64,000 nucleotides of DNA from Mangrovimonas sp. TPBH4 (GTDB lineage: Bacteria > Bacteroidota > Bacteroidia > Flavobacteriales > Flavobacteriaceae), in NCBI RefSeq assembly GCF_001280505.1, contig NZ_LBIO01000048.1:1-64000 (forward strand), in the 5' to 3' direction. The position numbers were made by a program, and so were the translations under genes. Of this stretch, positions 37,101-45,954 are shown piece by piece. The notes under the pieces are model-generated. The model ran no database searches and was not told the DNA's origin. It worked only from the letters and a program-made list of their open reading frames with translations. Numbering within the stretch: position 1 is the stretch's first letter; each line of letters opens with the position of its first letter.

Positions 37101-37880
37101 ATGAAAGCAAGACTTACGCTCGTCATTTTTACCTTAGCCTTTCTTGTCCAACCTTTAAACGCCTCCTTAAAATGGGGCAAAACAGGACATAGGACCATTG
37201 GTGCTATTGCAGACCAATATTTAACGGGTAAGACGAAGCGTAACTTAAAAAAGATTCTAAACCACGAATCGCTTGCGTTCACGTCTACTTTTGCCGATGA
37301 AATTAAGTCTGATGAGCGTTACAATGAATTTTACTCGTGGCATTTTGTAAACATGGCATTGGATGAAACCTATGAAAATTCCACAAAAAATCCAGAAGGT
37401 GATTTAATAACAGGTATTGAACGTTGCAAAGAAGTGATTACGGATGAAAATGCTTCCATGGAAGACAAAGCCTTTTACCTAAAAATGTTGATTCACTTAA
37501 TTGGCGACCTTCACCAACCACTTCATGTGGGCCGTGCCGAAGATCGTGGTGGCAATGATATTAAGGTACAATGGCAATTTAGAGACACCAACCTACATAC
37601 GGTCTGGGACACTAAGATGATTGATGCTTATGACATGAGTTATTCTGAATTGGCCCAAAATGCCGATTACCTTACCAAAGACCAAGTAAAAGCTATTCAA
37701 CAAGGTTCCATTATTGATTGGGCTCACGAATCGCAGCAATTGGCAAAATCAGTGTATGCTTCAGCGAACGAAGGCGATAATTTAAGATACAAATACTCCT
37801 ACGAATATTTTGGAACCGTGCGTTCACAATTACAAAAAGGAGGTATTCGTTTAGCAAAAGTGTTGAATGACCTTTTCTAA
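37101..37880 (+). CDS. Secreted S1/P1-type zinc nuclease
   Basis: This 259-residue protein has a signal peptide (MKARLTLVIFTLAFLVQPLNA) followed by SLKWGKTGHRTIGAIADQYL, the S1/P1 start. The zinc ligands are visible: GHR, IADQ, FYSWHFVNM, MLIHLIGDLHQPLHVG, DRGGNDIKVQW and NLHTVWD. Members are trinuclear-zinc enzymes that cut single-stranded DNA and RNA outside the cytoplasm, likely to obtain phosphate or nucleosides. An overlapping upstream start at 36942 lies within the helicase gene and would hide the signal peptide, so 37101 is used. It is translated just 4 bp after the helicase stop. Confidence 0.93.
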   Translation: MKARLTLVIFTLAFLVQPLNASLKWGKTGHRTIGAIADQYLTGKTKRNLKKILNHESLAFTSTFADEIKSDERYNEFYSWHFVNMALDETYENSTKNPEGDLITGIERCKEVITDENASMEDKAFYLKMLIHLIGDLHQPLHVGRAEDRGGNDIKVQWQFRDTNLHTVWDTKMIDAYDMSYSELAQNADYLTKDQVKAIQQGSIIDWAHESQQLAKSVYASANEGDNLRYKYSYEYFGTVRSQLQKGGIRLAKVLNDLF

Positions 37881-37922
37881 GAAAGGATTCTAATTATACT
37901 TTTAACTCTACACCAACAAAAG

Positions 37923-37960
37923 ACTTCAATAGTTTAATCAGTATAACTATTGAAGTTTTT
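37923..37960 (+). terminator. Rho-independent terminator
   Basis: ACTTCAATAGTT (37923-37934) and AACTATTGAAGT (37945-37956) form a 12-bp stem followed by TTTTT, 42 bp after the nuclease stop. Confidence 0.85.
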
Positions 37961-38075
37961 CATTTCAAAACATCTGACAACTTACCAGAGCAAAATTAAC
38001 AAACAAAAAGCGGTGCATCATTAAAATACACCGCTCATAAAAATTGGTAAACACTTAAATATGCTTAATGTGTAA

Positions 38076-39476
38076 TTACACATGTAAAGCTCTATCTCCT
38101 GTAGCAGCCAAAGCCGCTTCTTTAATAGCTTCGGTAAAGGTCGGGTGAGCGTGAGACATACGCGAAACATCCTCAGCAGATGCTCTATATTCCATAGCAA
38201 CCACTGCTTCTGCAATCATATCGGCTGCACGGGCTCCAACCATATGGACTCCTAAAATTTCGTCAGTATTTTTATCTGCCAAGATTTTTACAAATCCATC
38301 CAAATCCATACTGGCTCTACTTCTACCCAAAGCACGCATTGGGAATTGTCCAACTTTATAATCTACACCAGCTTCTTTCAATTGCTCTTCAGATTTTCCT
38401 ACTGCAGCAACTTCTGGCCATGTATACACAACCCCTGGAATTAAATTATAATCGATATGTGGTTTTTGTCCGGCCAAAGTTTCGGCTACAAATACACCTT
38501 CTTCCTCTGCTTTATGGGCCAACATCGCTCCTTTTACAACATCTCCAATCGCGTAAATGTTGGAAGCTGATGTTTGTAAATGGTCGTTTACTTCAACTTG
38601 GCCTCTGTCATTCAACTTCACACCAGCAGCTTCAGCATTTAAACCATCGGTATAAGGACGACGTCCTACCGACACCAAACAATAATCACCTCTAAACTCT
38701 ACTTCTTCTCCTTTTTTATTATCGGCTTTTACAATAACTTCATCACCAACACGCTCAACAGATTTTACTTTGTGAGAGGTATTGATTTTGAATTTTTGCT
38801 TCTTTAATACCTTGTTCAATTCTTTGGACAAACCACCATCCATAGTTGGGATGATACGGTCCATATACTCCACAACGCTTACTTCAGCACCTAAACGCTT
38901 GTATACTTGACCAAGCTCCAAACCAATAACACCACCACCAATAACGATTAGGTGTTTTGGAATTTCTTTCAATTTTAAAGCTTCGGTAGACGTAATAATA
39001 CGCTCTTTGTCAATTTCAATAAATGGCAAACTTGAAGGCTTAGAACCAGTCGCAATAATTGTGTTCTTAGCTTCAATTTCTATGGTTTCCTTACCTGAAA
39101 TGGTAATGTGTGTAGCATCTTTGAATGCGCCTACACCTTCGTAAACATCGATGTTGTTTTTCTTCATCAAGAAATCAATCCCTCCTGTAGTTTGATCTAC
39201 TACAGATTGCTTGCGGGCAATCATTTTTTCCAAGTTCACTTTGATGTCTCCTGGAATTTCAATTCCGTGTTCTTCAAAATGTTTTACGGCATCTTCGTAG
39301 TGGTGAGACGAATCTAAAAGGGCTTTACTTGGAATACATCCTACATTAAGACAAGTTCCTCCAAGTGTTGAATATTTTTCTATGATAGCTGTTTTCATTC
39401 CCAATTGGGCACAGCGAATGGCCGCCACATACCCTCCAGGACCAGAGCCTATAACGGCTACATCGTATGAATTCAT
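38076..39476 (-). CDS. lpdA: Dihydrolipoyl dehydrogenase
   Basis: This 466-residue FAD enzyme is the E3 component that reoxidises lipoyl groups in the 2-oxoacid dehydrogenase and glycine cleavage complexes. Visible motifs are YDVAVIGSGPGGYVAAIRCAQLG (FAD, in two blocks), the redox-active disulfide GGTCLNVGCIPSKALL, LIVIGGGVIGLELGQVYKRLG (NAD), IYAIGDVVKGAMLAHKAEEEG and the catalytic C-terminal AHAHPTFTEAI-type segment (here MSHAHPTFTEAIKEAAL). Length is standard. It stands alone; no E1 or E2 gene is nearby. Confidence 0.97.
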   Translation of the reverse strand: MNSYDVAVIGSGPGGYVAAIRCAQLGMKTAIIEKYSTLGGTCLNVGCIPSKALLDSSHHYEDAVKHFEEHGIEIPGDIKVNLEKMIARKQSVVDQTTGGIDFLMKKNNIDVYEGVGAFKDATHITISGKETIEIEAKNTIIATGSKPSSLPFIEIDKERIITSTEALKLKEIPKHLIVIGGGVIGLELGQVYKRLGAEVSVVEYMDRIIPTMDGGLSKELNKVLKKQKFKINTSHKVKSVERVGDEVIVKADNKKGEEVEFRGDYCLVSVGRRPYTDGLNAEAAGVKLNDRGQVEVNDHLQTSASNIYAIGDVVKGAMLAHKAEEEGVFVAETLAGQKPHIDYNLIPGVVYTWPEVAAVGKSEEQLKEAGVDYKVGQFPMRALGRSRASMDLDGFVKILADKNTDEILGVHMVGARAADMIAEAVVAMEYRASAEDVSRMSHAHPTFTEAIKEAALAATGDRALHV

Positions 39477-39511
39477 AAGGTTTTGTTTATTCGATTTTGT
39501 TAAAACGATTA

Positions 39512-39519
39512 CAAAAGTA
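39512..39519 (-). promoter_or_regulatory. Candidate -7 box TACTTTTG for lpdA
   Basis: CAAAAGTA on the plus strand reads TACTTTTG on the minus strand, matching TAnnTTTG, 35 bp upstream of the lpdA ATG. The nearest TTG is at a 16-base spacing. Confidence 0.45.
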
Positions 39520-39605
39520 CAAATGTTTTAGGTCACAACCATGAAAAAACAATCTGTTATGAAGTAGAATCCTCAATTATCCTTTTCTATTTAACACTAT
39601 AGCTG

Positions 39606-40232
39606 TTAGGAAGGAAAACCAAGCATATCGCCCATGCCAACAGTAAACAACCAGCTTCCATAAATAGCGTGTTCAATGGACACCAATGTGGTTGATTTTG
39701 TTTTTAAAAACGTAAGCGCAAACAACAAACCGCCCAAAAAGGTCATAATGAGTACCAAGGTATTTTTAAACATTAAATGTGCCATTGAAAACACCAATGC
39801 GTTCAGAATAATGGACAGCCATTTACTTTTCATTAAATTTTGATACCTATTAAAATATAAGGTTCTATAAATAAGCTCTTGAGGATACACGGAAAATAGT
39901 GCGTATAAAAACAAAATCAACACCCAAAATTTGGGTCTGGACAACAAAACGCAAAACAAATTTCCCTTATCTGTAACATACACAAACAACGTAGTAAGCA
40001 ATGCTATGATAAGAAATTTAGCAGAGGTAAGTTTCCAAAAAGTTTTCCATTTGATGGTTGGGGACAGTTTAAACCTTATATCTTCCACTTTCAGCAAAAG
40101 GTATACGACATACAAGAATCCGATACTTCCCAAAAATAGTTTAAGAACTGGAGGGTATTTCAATGCAAAACTTACCGGCAAAATCACGAAAATGATTAAA
40201 AATTCTAGCCACCTATAAGTTTTGGATTCCAT
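39606..40232 (-). CDS. CPBP-family intramembrane metalloprotease
   Basis: This 208-residue protein has about six hydrophobic segments and the CPBP (CAAX protease/bacteriocin-processing) motifs. Motif 1 reads QELIYR (118-123) where the common form is EExxxR. Motif 2 is FSMAH (148-152), matching FxxxH, and a later conserved His lies in SIEHAIYGSW. Members cleave or process prenylated or small membrane proteins. The first Glu to Gln change is noted but may be a subgroup feature. The start is separated by one base from the stop of the upstream Lrp-type regulator, so they form an operon. Confidence 0.82.
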   Translation of the reverse strand: MESKTYRWLEFLIIFVILPVSFALKYPPVLKLFLGSIGFLYVVYLLLKVEDIRFKLSPTIKWKTFWKLTSAKFLIIALLTTLFVYVTDKGNLFCVLLSRPKFWVLILFLYALFSVYPQELIYRTLYFNRYQNLMKSKWLSIILNALVFSMAHLMFKNTLVLIMTFLGGLLFALTFLKTKSTTLVSIEHAIYGSWLFTVGMGDMLGFPS

Positions 40233-40233
40233 T

Positions 40234-40692
40234 TTACACCGTAATAGCCGTAGTATGCTTTACTTCATTGATTACAAACATACTATGTGTACTCCCAATA
40301 TGATTGATGGAAGTGAGTTTGTTTACCATAAATTTCCGAAAATCTTCCATATCCCGCACCATAACTTTCAATAAATAATCATAATCGCCACTAATATGGT
40401 AGCATTCCACTACCTCCTTCAAATTGGCAACCTCCTCTTCAAACTTCACAACGTAGTCGTGCGAATGCTGAATGAGTTTAATATGGCAAAAGGCCACAAA
40501 GCTCCTATCCACAGACTCTTTATTTAACAGCGCTACATACTTTTGTATCACGCCTTCTCGCTCCAATTTCTTGATCCGTTCGTATACCGCTGTCACGGAC
40601 AAGTTAAGTTTATTGGAAAGTTCTTTATTGGTCTGCTTACTATCTGCCTGCAGTAATTTGAGGAGTTTTAAATCGGTATTATCCAAAGCCAT
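40234..40692 (-). CDS. Lrp/AsnC family transcriptional regulator
   Basis: This 152-residue protein has an N-terminal winged helix-turn-helix (LDNTDLKLLKLLQADSKQTNKELSNKL, SVTAVYERIKKLEREGVIQ, each in part) and a C-terminal RAM ligand-binding domain (VVECYHISGDYDYLLKVMVRDMEDF, NHIGSTHSMFVINEVKH). It fits the usual Lrp length when started at 40692; an ATG at 40731 would add 13 atypical residues. Lrp-type proteins sense amino acids. Divergent orientation to the PLP-dependent sulfur-amino-acid lyase at 40852 suggests it regulates that gene. Confidence 0.93.
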   Translation of the reverse strand: MALDNTDLKLLKLLQADSKQTNKELSNKLNLSVTAVYERIKKLEREGVIQKYVALLNKESVDRSFVAFCHIKLIQHSHDYVVKFEEEVANLKEVVECYHISGDYDYLLKVMVRDMEDFRKFMVNKLTSINHIGSTHSMFVINEVKHTTAITV

Positions 40693-40797
40693 GATTGAAA
40701 AAATTTCTAAAGGAAAAGCGAATTGACGCATCTAACTGTAAATTTAACCATAAATAACCAATATATCAGTTTTATTTTCCTAATAACCAAAATACCA

Positions 40798-40828
40798 TTG
40801 ACAATAATTCTATTAATTTAGAATTTTG
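40798..40828 (+). promoter_or_regulatory. Weak promoter candidate for the PLP-dependent lyase
   Basis: TTG (40798-40800) is followed by 18 bases and TAGAATTTTG (40819-40828), which resembles but does not exactly match TAnnTTTG. It lies 24 bp before the start and within the 159-bp divergent region where the Lrp-type protein would bind. Confidence 0.3.
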
Positions 40829-40851
40829 AAGAGTAAACAAAAACTTTAACC

Positions 40852-42075
40852 ATGGAATTCAAACCCGCAAACAACATACAAGACTTACAATATTTCGGAG
40901 AATTTGGAGGTGTCAACCCATCCATTTCAGACTCTTCAACCTACACCTTTTTATCGGCAAAGACCATGTTCGACACGTTTGAAGGCAATGCTGACGGCTG
41001 CTATTTATACTCACGCCACTCTTCGCCTTCCAACTTATATTTAGGTGAAGCGTTGGCTGCTATGGAAGGTACGGAAACTGCCAATGTCTCAGCCTCAGGA
41101 ATGGGTGCCATCACTCCTGTATTGATGCAATTGTGTGGTGCAGGAGAACATATTGTTTCCAGCAGAACCATCTACGGAGGAACTTATGCTTTCTTAAAGA
41201 ATTTTATGCCTCGCTTTAATGTATCCACTTCTTTTGTAGACATCACAAAATTGGATGTCGTTGAAGCAGCCATTACCGAACACACCAAAGTGCTTTACTG
41301 TGAAACCGTGAGCAATCCTCTTTTGGAAGTAGCTGATATTGAAGGTCTATCTGAAATTGCAAAACGCCACAATTTGACTTTGGTGGTAGACAATACGTTT
41401 TCACCTTTATCCATTAGCCCAATAAAATTAGGCGCTGATGTGGTAATCCACAGTCTTACAAAATTCATCAATGGTTCAAGTGATACTGTTGGTGGTGTTG
41501 TATGTGGTAGTCAAGAATTCATTGATGCGCTTCGTAATGTAAATGATGGCGCTTCCATGTTATTGGGACCAACTATGGACAGTCTTAGAGCATCTTCAGT
41601 GTTGAAAAATTTGAGAACCCTTCACATCCGTATGATGCAACACAGCCACAATGCCTCTTATTTAGCTGAAAAATTTGAAGCTGATGGTTTGAAAACTGTG
41701 TACCCAGGATTGGCATCGCACCCATCCCACGACTTGTTCAAAAGCATGATGAATGAAAAGTACGGTTTTGGAGGTATGTTGACTATAGATGTTGGTTCAT
41801 TAGACAAAGCCAATGAATTAATGGAACTTATGCAGGAGCGCAACTTAGGGTATTTAGCCGTGAGCTTAGGATTCTACAAAACACTGTTTAGTGCACCGGG
41901 AAGCTCTACGTCTTCGGAAATCCCGGAAGATGAACAAGCCGAAATGGGACTTACCGATGGCCTGATCCGTTTTTCTATTGGTTTGGACGCGGATATCGAA
42001 CGCACTTATAAGATGATGAGAGCTTGTATGGAAGAATTGGGCATCGTCAATAAAAAGGCTGAAGCAGTTATTTAA
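40852..42075 (+). CDS. PLP-dependent trans-sulfuration family enzyme, methionine gamma-lyase-like
   Basis: This 407-residue enzyme has the Cys/Met-metabolism PLP fold: YSRHSSPSNLYLGEALAAMEGTE, ASGMGAITPVL, VSSRTIYGGTYAFLKNFMPR (in part), YCETVSNPLLEVADIE, LTLVVDNTFSPL (Asp180) and the PLP lysine HSLTKFINGSSDTVGG (Lys204), then LRFSIG-type LIRFSIGLDADIE. The family includes methionine gamma-lyase, cystathionine gamma-lyase and O-acetylhomoserine sulfhydrylase. The divergent Lrp-type regulator matches the common regulator-methionine gamma-lyase pairing, so I favour a degradative lyase. Activity is not settled by sequence alone. Confidence 0.85.
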   Translation: MEFKPANNIQDLQYFGEFGGVNPSISDSSTYTFLSAKTMFDTFEGNADGCYLYSRHSSPSNLYLGEALAAMEGTETANVSASGMGAITPVLMQLCGAGEHIVSSRTIYGGTYAFLKNFMPRFNVSTSFVDITKLDVVEAAITEHTKVLYCETVSNPLLEVADIEGLSEIAKRHNLTLVVDNTFSPLSISPIKLGADVVIHSLTKFINGSSDTVGGVVCGSQEFIDALRNVNDGASMLLGPTMDSLRASSVLKNLRTLHIRMMQHSHNASYLAEKFEADGLKTVYPGLASHPSHDLFKSMMNEKYGFGGMLTIDVGSLDKANELMELMQERNLGYLAVSLGFYKTLFSAPGSSTSSEIPEDEQAEMGLTDGLIRFSIGLDADIERTYKMMRACMEELGIVNKKAEAVI

Positions 42076-42099
42076 AACTTTATGCTAAACATTTAAAAG

Positions 42100-42134
42100 A
42101 ACGCCTTTCAACAAAAATTGAAAGGCGTTTTTGT
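42100..42134. terminator. Rho-independent terminator
   Basis: AACGCCTTTCAA (42100-42111), loop CAAAAA, TTGAAAGGCGTT (42118-42129), then TTTT. It lies between convergent genes. Confidence 0.9.
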
Positions 42135-42135
42135 G

Positions 42136-43155
42136 TTAAATTCCCTTTATTCGTCTAAAAAACAATTCAAAATCTTCTCTCCCTGGTGCTTCCCCCTCAA
42201 AGGGTTTGATATCCCATCGCGTCCCTTTTTCCTCCAAATAAAAACTAAAAATAGAAGAATTGGGATCGTCGGGATTTAGCATAGGATACCGCAAGTCATC
42301 ATATCTAATCTCTTTTTCTCTTTCCTTTATTAAATTAAAGTAACCATCACTAAACCAAGTTAATTTCTGGATATCAGGATGATTAACATCCAACAATTCA
42401 TGTTGCTTTGGTAAAGTCATCACCCGCTTTACATGAGCATCTGTATCCAATAGCGAATAGTATCCCACATAATAACTACTGTCTGTTTCTGCTATACCAT
42501 ACCACAAAATGTTATTTAAAATAGTAGGTTGGGTTCTGAATCTTGAAAAAGAAATATTAGCATCCTTAAAGGACCTTTCAAAAACACTATTTATATATAA
42601 TTTATTAACTAGGGTAAATAGCATGTATAAGGAACTAACACCTAACCCCAACCTAGTCCAAAAGAGTCGTTTGGGATTTGAACGCTTAAAACGCATTACC
42701 AACACCATGCACCCCAAAAACGGTAAGGTATAGGCGAAATCCACTACCGAAATATTATTGAACGCTACCCTATCGTCTGAAAACGGTTTGAACAATTGGG
42801 TTCCATAAGGTGTAAAACTATCCAATATTGGGTGTGTGAACAACGATATCCCAAAGAGCCAAAACCAATCTTTAAGCGAGGTTGTGTCCTTCCGCTTCCC
42901 TGTGTCATAAAGTTTGTAGACTAGCCAACCAAAAACAAAGGCCCCTATTAAGCAAAACAAAAAAGAATGCATAAACCCCCGATGGAACATCATGCTATCT
43001 ATTTCATTATTATAGATAAATTTTCCAACATACACATCGAGATCTGGAATGGTACCACCAATGGCTCCGAACAACAAAGCTTTGTTTCCTATTTTTTTTC
43101 CAAGAGCCAATTCTCCGCAGGCAGCGCCTAATACAATTTGGGTTAATGAATCCAT
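42136..43155 (-). CDS. YdjM-like metal-dependent membrane hydrolase
   Basis: This 339-residue inner-membrane protein matches the YdjM/LexA-binding family: MDSLTQIVLGAACGELALGKKIG (in part), GGTIPDLDVYVGKF, MMFHRGFMHSFLF and SLFTHPILDSFTPYGTQLFKPFSDDRVAFNN (in blocks). The His/Asp motifs (PDLD, HRGFMHS, HPILDSF) are predicted metal ligands. Four or so membrane helices are followed by a C-terminal soluble domain of about 150 residues. The biochemical function is unknown in general. It shares the terminator with the convergent lyase gene. Confidence 0.85.
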   Translation of the reverse strand: MDSLTQIVLGAACGELALGKKIGNKALLFGAIGGTIPDLDVYVGKFIYNNEIDSMMFHRGFMHSFLFCLIGAFVFGWLVYKLYDTGKRKDTTSLKDWFWLFGISLFTHPILDSFTPYGTQLFKPFSDDRVAFNNISVVDFAYTLPFLGCMVLVMRFKRSNPKRLFWTRLGLGVSSLYMLFTLVNKLYINSVFERSFKDANISFSRFRTQPTILNNILWYGIAETDSSYYVGYYSLLDTDAHVKRVMTLPKQHELLDVNHPDIQKLTWFSDGYFNLIKEREKEIRYDDLRYPMLNPDDPNSSIFSFYLEEKGTRWDIKPFEGEAPGREDFELFFRRIKGI

Positions 43156-43257
43156 ATAAATTTTTCAACTAAAGACAAATGTACACAACTGTTTCTATTT
43201 GCAGAATATCTTTCAAAATCGTAACATTACATCTCCAATACTAAAAGCAAGCCATAC

Positions 43258-44748
43258 ATGCAAAGCCAGGAAATAAAACCCACCAATCCCCAAGACGAAC
43301 ATATTGTGGAAAACCGAGAATTAAGCATATGGGAGGCCTTGATCCCTGTGTTTGCTTTGGTGATTATGCTTGGCTACAATGTTATTGAGGCCTTTGGTGA
43401 TGATGCCCTTAGTGGAAGCAATCAGTTTATCCTTCTTTTAGGCGCTGCTGTAGCCGCCATTGTTGGCTACTTTAATAAAGTTTCCTTCAACCAAATGATG
43501 GAAGAAGTTGCTGAAAATATAAAGTCCACCTCGGGAGCCATTCTAATTTTACTTCTTGTAGGCTCCTTAGCTGGAACATGGCTTATCAGTGGTATCATTC
43601 CGTCCATGATTTATTACGGGCTTCAAATTTTAAGTCCTTCTATTTTTCTACCTGCCTGTGTCATCATTTGTGCCATTATATCTGTGGCTACAGGAAGTAG
43701 CTGGACCACTTCGGCAACCGTGGGGATCGCCCTTATAGGCATTGGAAATGCATTGGGCATCAACCCGGGAATGACGGCAGGAGCGGTAATTTCGGGGGCT
43801 TATTTTGGAGATAAAATGTCTCCTTTGAGCGACACTACCAATTTAGCTCCAGCTATGGCAGGAGGTGAACTATTCTCCCACATCAAATACATGATGTACA
43901 CCACCATTCCCACCCTAATCATTACTTTGGTATTGTTTGTTATTATCAGTCTTTCTCTAGATGTAAAAGGAGATACCGATACCACAGAAATGTTAAGTGC
44001 TATAGACAGTGCCTTTCATATTTCGCCTTGGTTATTTTTGGTACCGGCATTAGTTATCTTTATGATTGTAAAGAAGACGCCTCCCTTACCTGCATTATTG
44101 GCAGGAACATTATTAGGCGGTGTTTTTGCCCTTATCTTTCAACCAGAAATCGTCAAACAAATCACAGGCGCTTCCGAACTTACCTTTCTATCTGCCTATA
44201 AAGGCATCATGACCGCCATTACTGTAGATACCTCCGTAACCACTAATAGTGCTGAACTAAACGACCTTTTCTCTTCCGGTGGTATGTATGGCATGTTGGG
44301 TACCATTTGGCTGATTCTTTGTGCCATGGTTTTTGGTGGTGTTATGGATGCCATTGGCGCCTTATCCAGAATCAGTAAAGCCGTATTGAACTTATTTGAC
44401 TCTGTATTCGGGCTTTTTGCAAGTACCGTTATCAGCTGTATTGGATTAAACGCCCTTGCCAGCGACCAATATTTAGCTTTGGTAATTCCTGGAAGAATGT
44501 ACAAAAAAGCGTTTGAAGACAAAGGATTGGCCCCGGAAAACCTAAGTCGCACCCTTGAGGACTCTGGTACAGTAACTTCGGTATTGGTACCTTGGAATAC
44601 CTGTGGCGCTTACCAAAGTGGTGTGTTGGGCGTGGATACTTTATCTTATGCTGGCTATGCCTTCTTCAATTATTTAAGTCCGTTTACAACCTTATTTTAT
44701 GCAGCCTTTAAAATTAAGATAAAGCAAATTTCAAAGGGTGATTTTTAG
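43258..44748 (+). CDS. nhaC: Na+/H+ antiporter, NhaC family
   Basis: This 496-residue protein with about 12 membrane segments matches NhaC: LIPVFALVIMLGYNVIEAFG, KSTSGAILILLLVGSLAGTWLISGIIP (in two blocks), ATGSSWTTSATVGIALIGIG, GAVISGAYFGDKMSPLSDTTNLAPA (in two blocks) and LEDSGTVTSVLVPWNTCGAYQ. The GDKMSPLSDTTN motif is diagnostic. NhaC members exchange Na+ for H+, or malate/lactate in some cases. A sodium-handling antiporter fits a marine lifestyle. Single-gene unit. Confidence 0.92.
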   Translation: MQSQEIKPTNPQDEHIVENRELSIWEALIPVFALVIMLGYNVIEAFGDDALSGSNQFILLLGAAVAAIVGYFNKVSFNQMMEEVAENIKSTSGAILILLLVGSLAGTWLISGIIPSMIYYGLQILSPSIFLPACVIICAIISVATGSSWTTSATVGIALIGIGNALGINPGMTAGAVISGAYFGDKMSPLSDTTNLAPAMAGGELFSHIKYMMYTTIPTLIITLVLFVIISLSLDVKGDTDTTEMLSAIDSAFHISPWLFLVPALVIFMIVKKTPPLPALLAGTLLGGVFALIFQPEIVKQITGASELTFLSAYKGIMTAITVDTSVTTNSAELNDLFSSGGMYGMLGTIWLILCAMVFGGVMDAIGALSRISKAVLNLFDSVFGLFASTVISCIGLNALASDQYLALVIPGRMYKKAFEDKGLAPENLSRTLEDSGTVTSVLVPWNTCGAYQSGVLGVDTLSYAGYAFFNYLSPFTTLFYAAFKIKIKQISKGDF

Positions 44749-44850
44749 CAAATAACTAAAAACTATACTTTTAAATCACACCCATTGAATAAAGCTATTA
44801 TTTAATAAATTTTTAAAATCATGCAACCCCATTAAACCTACATGAAGTAG

Positions 44851-44858
44851 TATATTTG
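44851..44858 (+). promoter_or_regulatory. Candidate -7 box TATATTTG for the peroxiredoxin cluster
   Basis: TATATTTG matches TAnnTTTG, 35 bp upstream of the peroxiredoxin ATG. No TTG is present at 19-base spacing, so a second factor may assist. Confidence 0.5.
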
Positions 44859-44893
44859 CATCCAGAAAATTACTAACAATTAAATATACTATT

Positions 44894-45532
44894 ATGGCAT
44901 TTGTAGGAAAAAAATTTCCAAATTTAAACGTAGACGCAATGAACGAAATGGGTGACACCTATAAAATCAACGTTCTTGAAGAAGCGGTAAACAACAAGAA
45001 AAAAGTAGTTTTATTTTGGTACCCAAAAGACTTTACTTTTGTATGCCCTACTGAGTTGCACGCATTCCAAGCTGCTGTTGCTGAATTTGAAAAGCGTAAC
45101 ACTATTGTAATTGGAGCATCTTGCGACACTCCAGAAGTACACTTTGCATGGTTGAACACTGCAAAAGACAACGGAGGAATTGAAGGTGTTACTTACCCAA
45201 TCTTGGCGGATTCTAACAGAAACCTTGCTTCTACCCTAGGAATCTTGGATATCACCAACGAAACTTACAACGAAGAAACCGGTGTTGTAACTGTTGAAGG
45301 TGACAACGTAACTTACAGAGCTACTTACATCATCGACGAAGAAGGAACTGTGCAACACGAGAGCATCAACAACATGCCATTAGGAAGAAACGTTGGTGAA
45401 TACTTACGTTTAATCGATGCCTTAACTCACGTTCAAGAAAAAGGTGAAGTTTGTCCAGCAAACTGGGAAGAAGGTAAAGATGCTATGAACGCCAACAGAG
45501 ATGGTGTTGCTAGCTACTTGGCTTCTCACTAA
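44894..45532 (+). CDS. 2-Cys peroxiredoxin (AhpC/Prx1 type)
   Basis: This 212-residue peroxiredoxin reduces hydrogen peroxide and organic hydroperoxides in the cytoplasm. The peroxidatic Cys51 lies in YPKDFTFVCPTELHAF. The resolving Cys187 lies in GEVCPANWEEGKDAM. The segment ATYIIDEEGTVQHESINNMPLGRN (in part) is typical of the typical-2-Cys class. No AhpF gene is present; the thioredoxin encoded 85 bp downstream is the likely reductant. The intergenic space contains a 14-bp hairpin (45555-45588). Confidence 0.96.
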   Translation: MAFVGKKFPNLNVDAMNEMGDTYKINVLEEAVNNKKKVVLFWYPKDFTFVCPTELHAFQAAVAEFEKRNTIVIGASCDTPEVHFAWLNTAKDNGGIEGVTYPILADSNRNLASTLGILDITNETYNEETGVVTVEGDNVTYRATYIIDEEGTVQHESINNMPLGRNVGEYLRLIDALTHVQEKGEVCPANWEEGKDAMNANRDGVASYLASH

Positions 45533-45554
45533 TAAGAGCAACAACAAAATTTAA

Positions 45555-45588
45555 ATCAAAGTGGGCCATGCCATTGGCCTGCTTTGAT
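45555..45588 (+). other. Intercistronic hairpin between peroxiredoxin and thioredoxin genes
   Basis: ATCAAAGTGGGCCA (45555-45568) and TGGCCTGCTTTGAT (45575-45588) form a 14-bp stem, including two G-U wobbles in RNA, with a 6-nt loop TGCCAT. No T-run follows, so it is more likely an attenuator or RNA-stability element than a full terminator. Confidence 0.6.
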
Positions 45589-45617
45589 ATCCTACTCACA
45601 ATCATAAACTTTTCATT

Positions 45618-45926
45618 ATGGTACAAGAATTAAATCAAGATAACTTACAGGACATCATCAACTCAAACGACACTGTTGTGGTACAATATTCAGCAACTTG
45701 GTGTGGTAACTGCCGAATCATGAAACCAAAATTCAAAAAATTGGCTTCAGAAAATGAAAACACGTCATTTGTAGTGGCAGATGCAGAGAAATTCCCAGAA
45801 TCCAGAAAGTTGGCGAACGTAGATAACCTTCCTACTTTTGCAACCTTTAAAAATGGGGCGTTTGTAAACCAAGTACAAACCAACAAGTTTGAGGTTTTGC
45901 AAGGCCTAGTATCGGAAGTCGTTTAA
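45618..45926 (+). CDS. Thioredoxin family protein
   Basis: This 102-residue single-domain thioredoxin has the active site SATWCGNCRIMKPKF, with the CGNC pair at Cys29 and Cys32, and the cis-Pro segment VDNLPTFATFKNG. The CGNC dipeptide differs from the CGPC of standard thioredoxins and should alter redox potential. Placement between a 2-Cys peroxiredoxin and a small conserved protein gene suggests it is the dedicated electron donor of the peroxiredoxin. Cytoplasmic, no signal peptide. Confidence 0.92.
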   Translation: MVQELNQDNLQDIINSNDTVVVQYSATWCGNCRIMKPKFKKLASENENTSFVVADAEKFPESRKLANVDNLPTFATFKNGAFVNQVQTNKFEVLQGLVSEVV

Positions 45927-45954
45927 AGCATTATTTGCAAAAAATCTATAAGCA

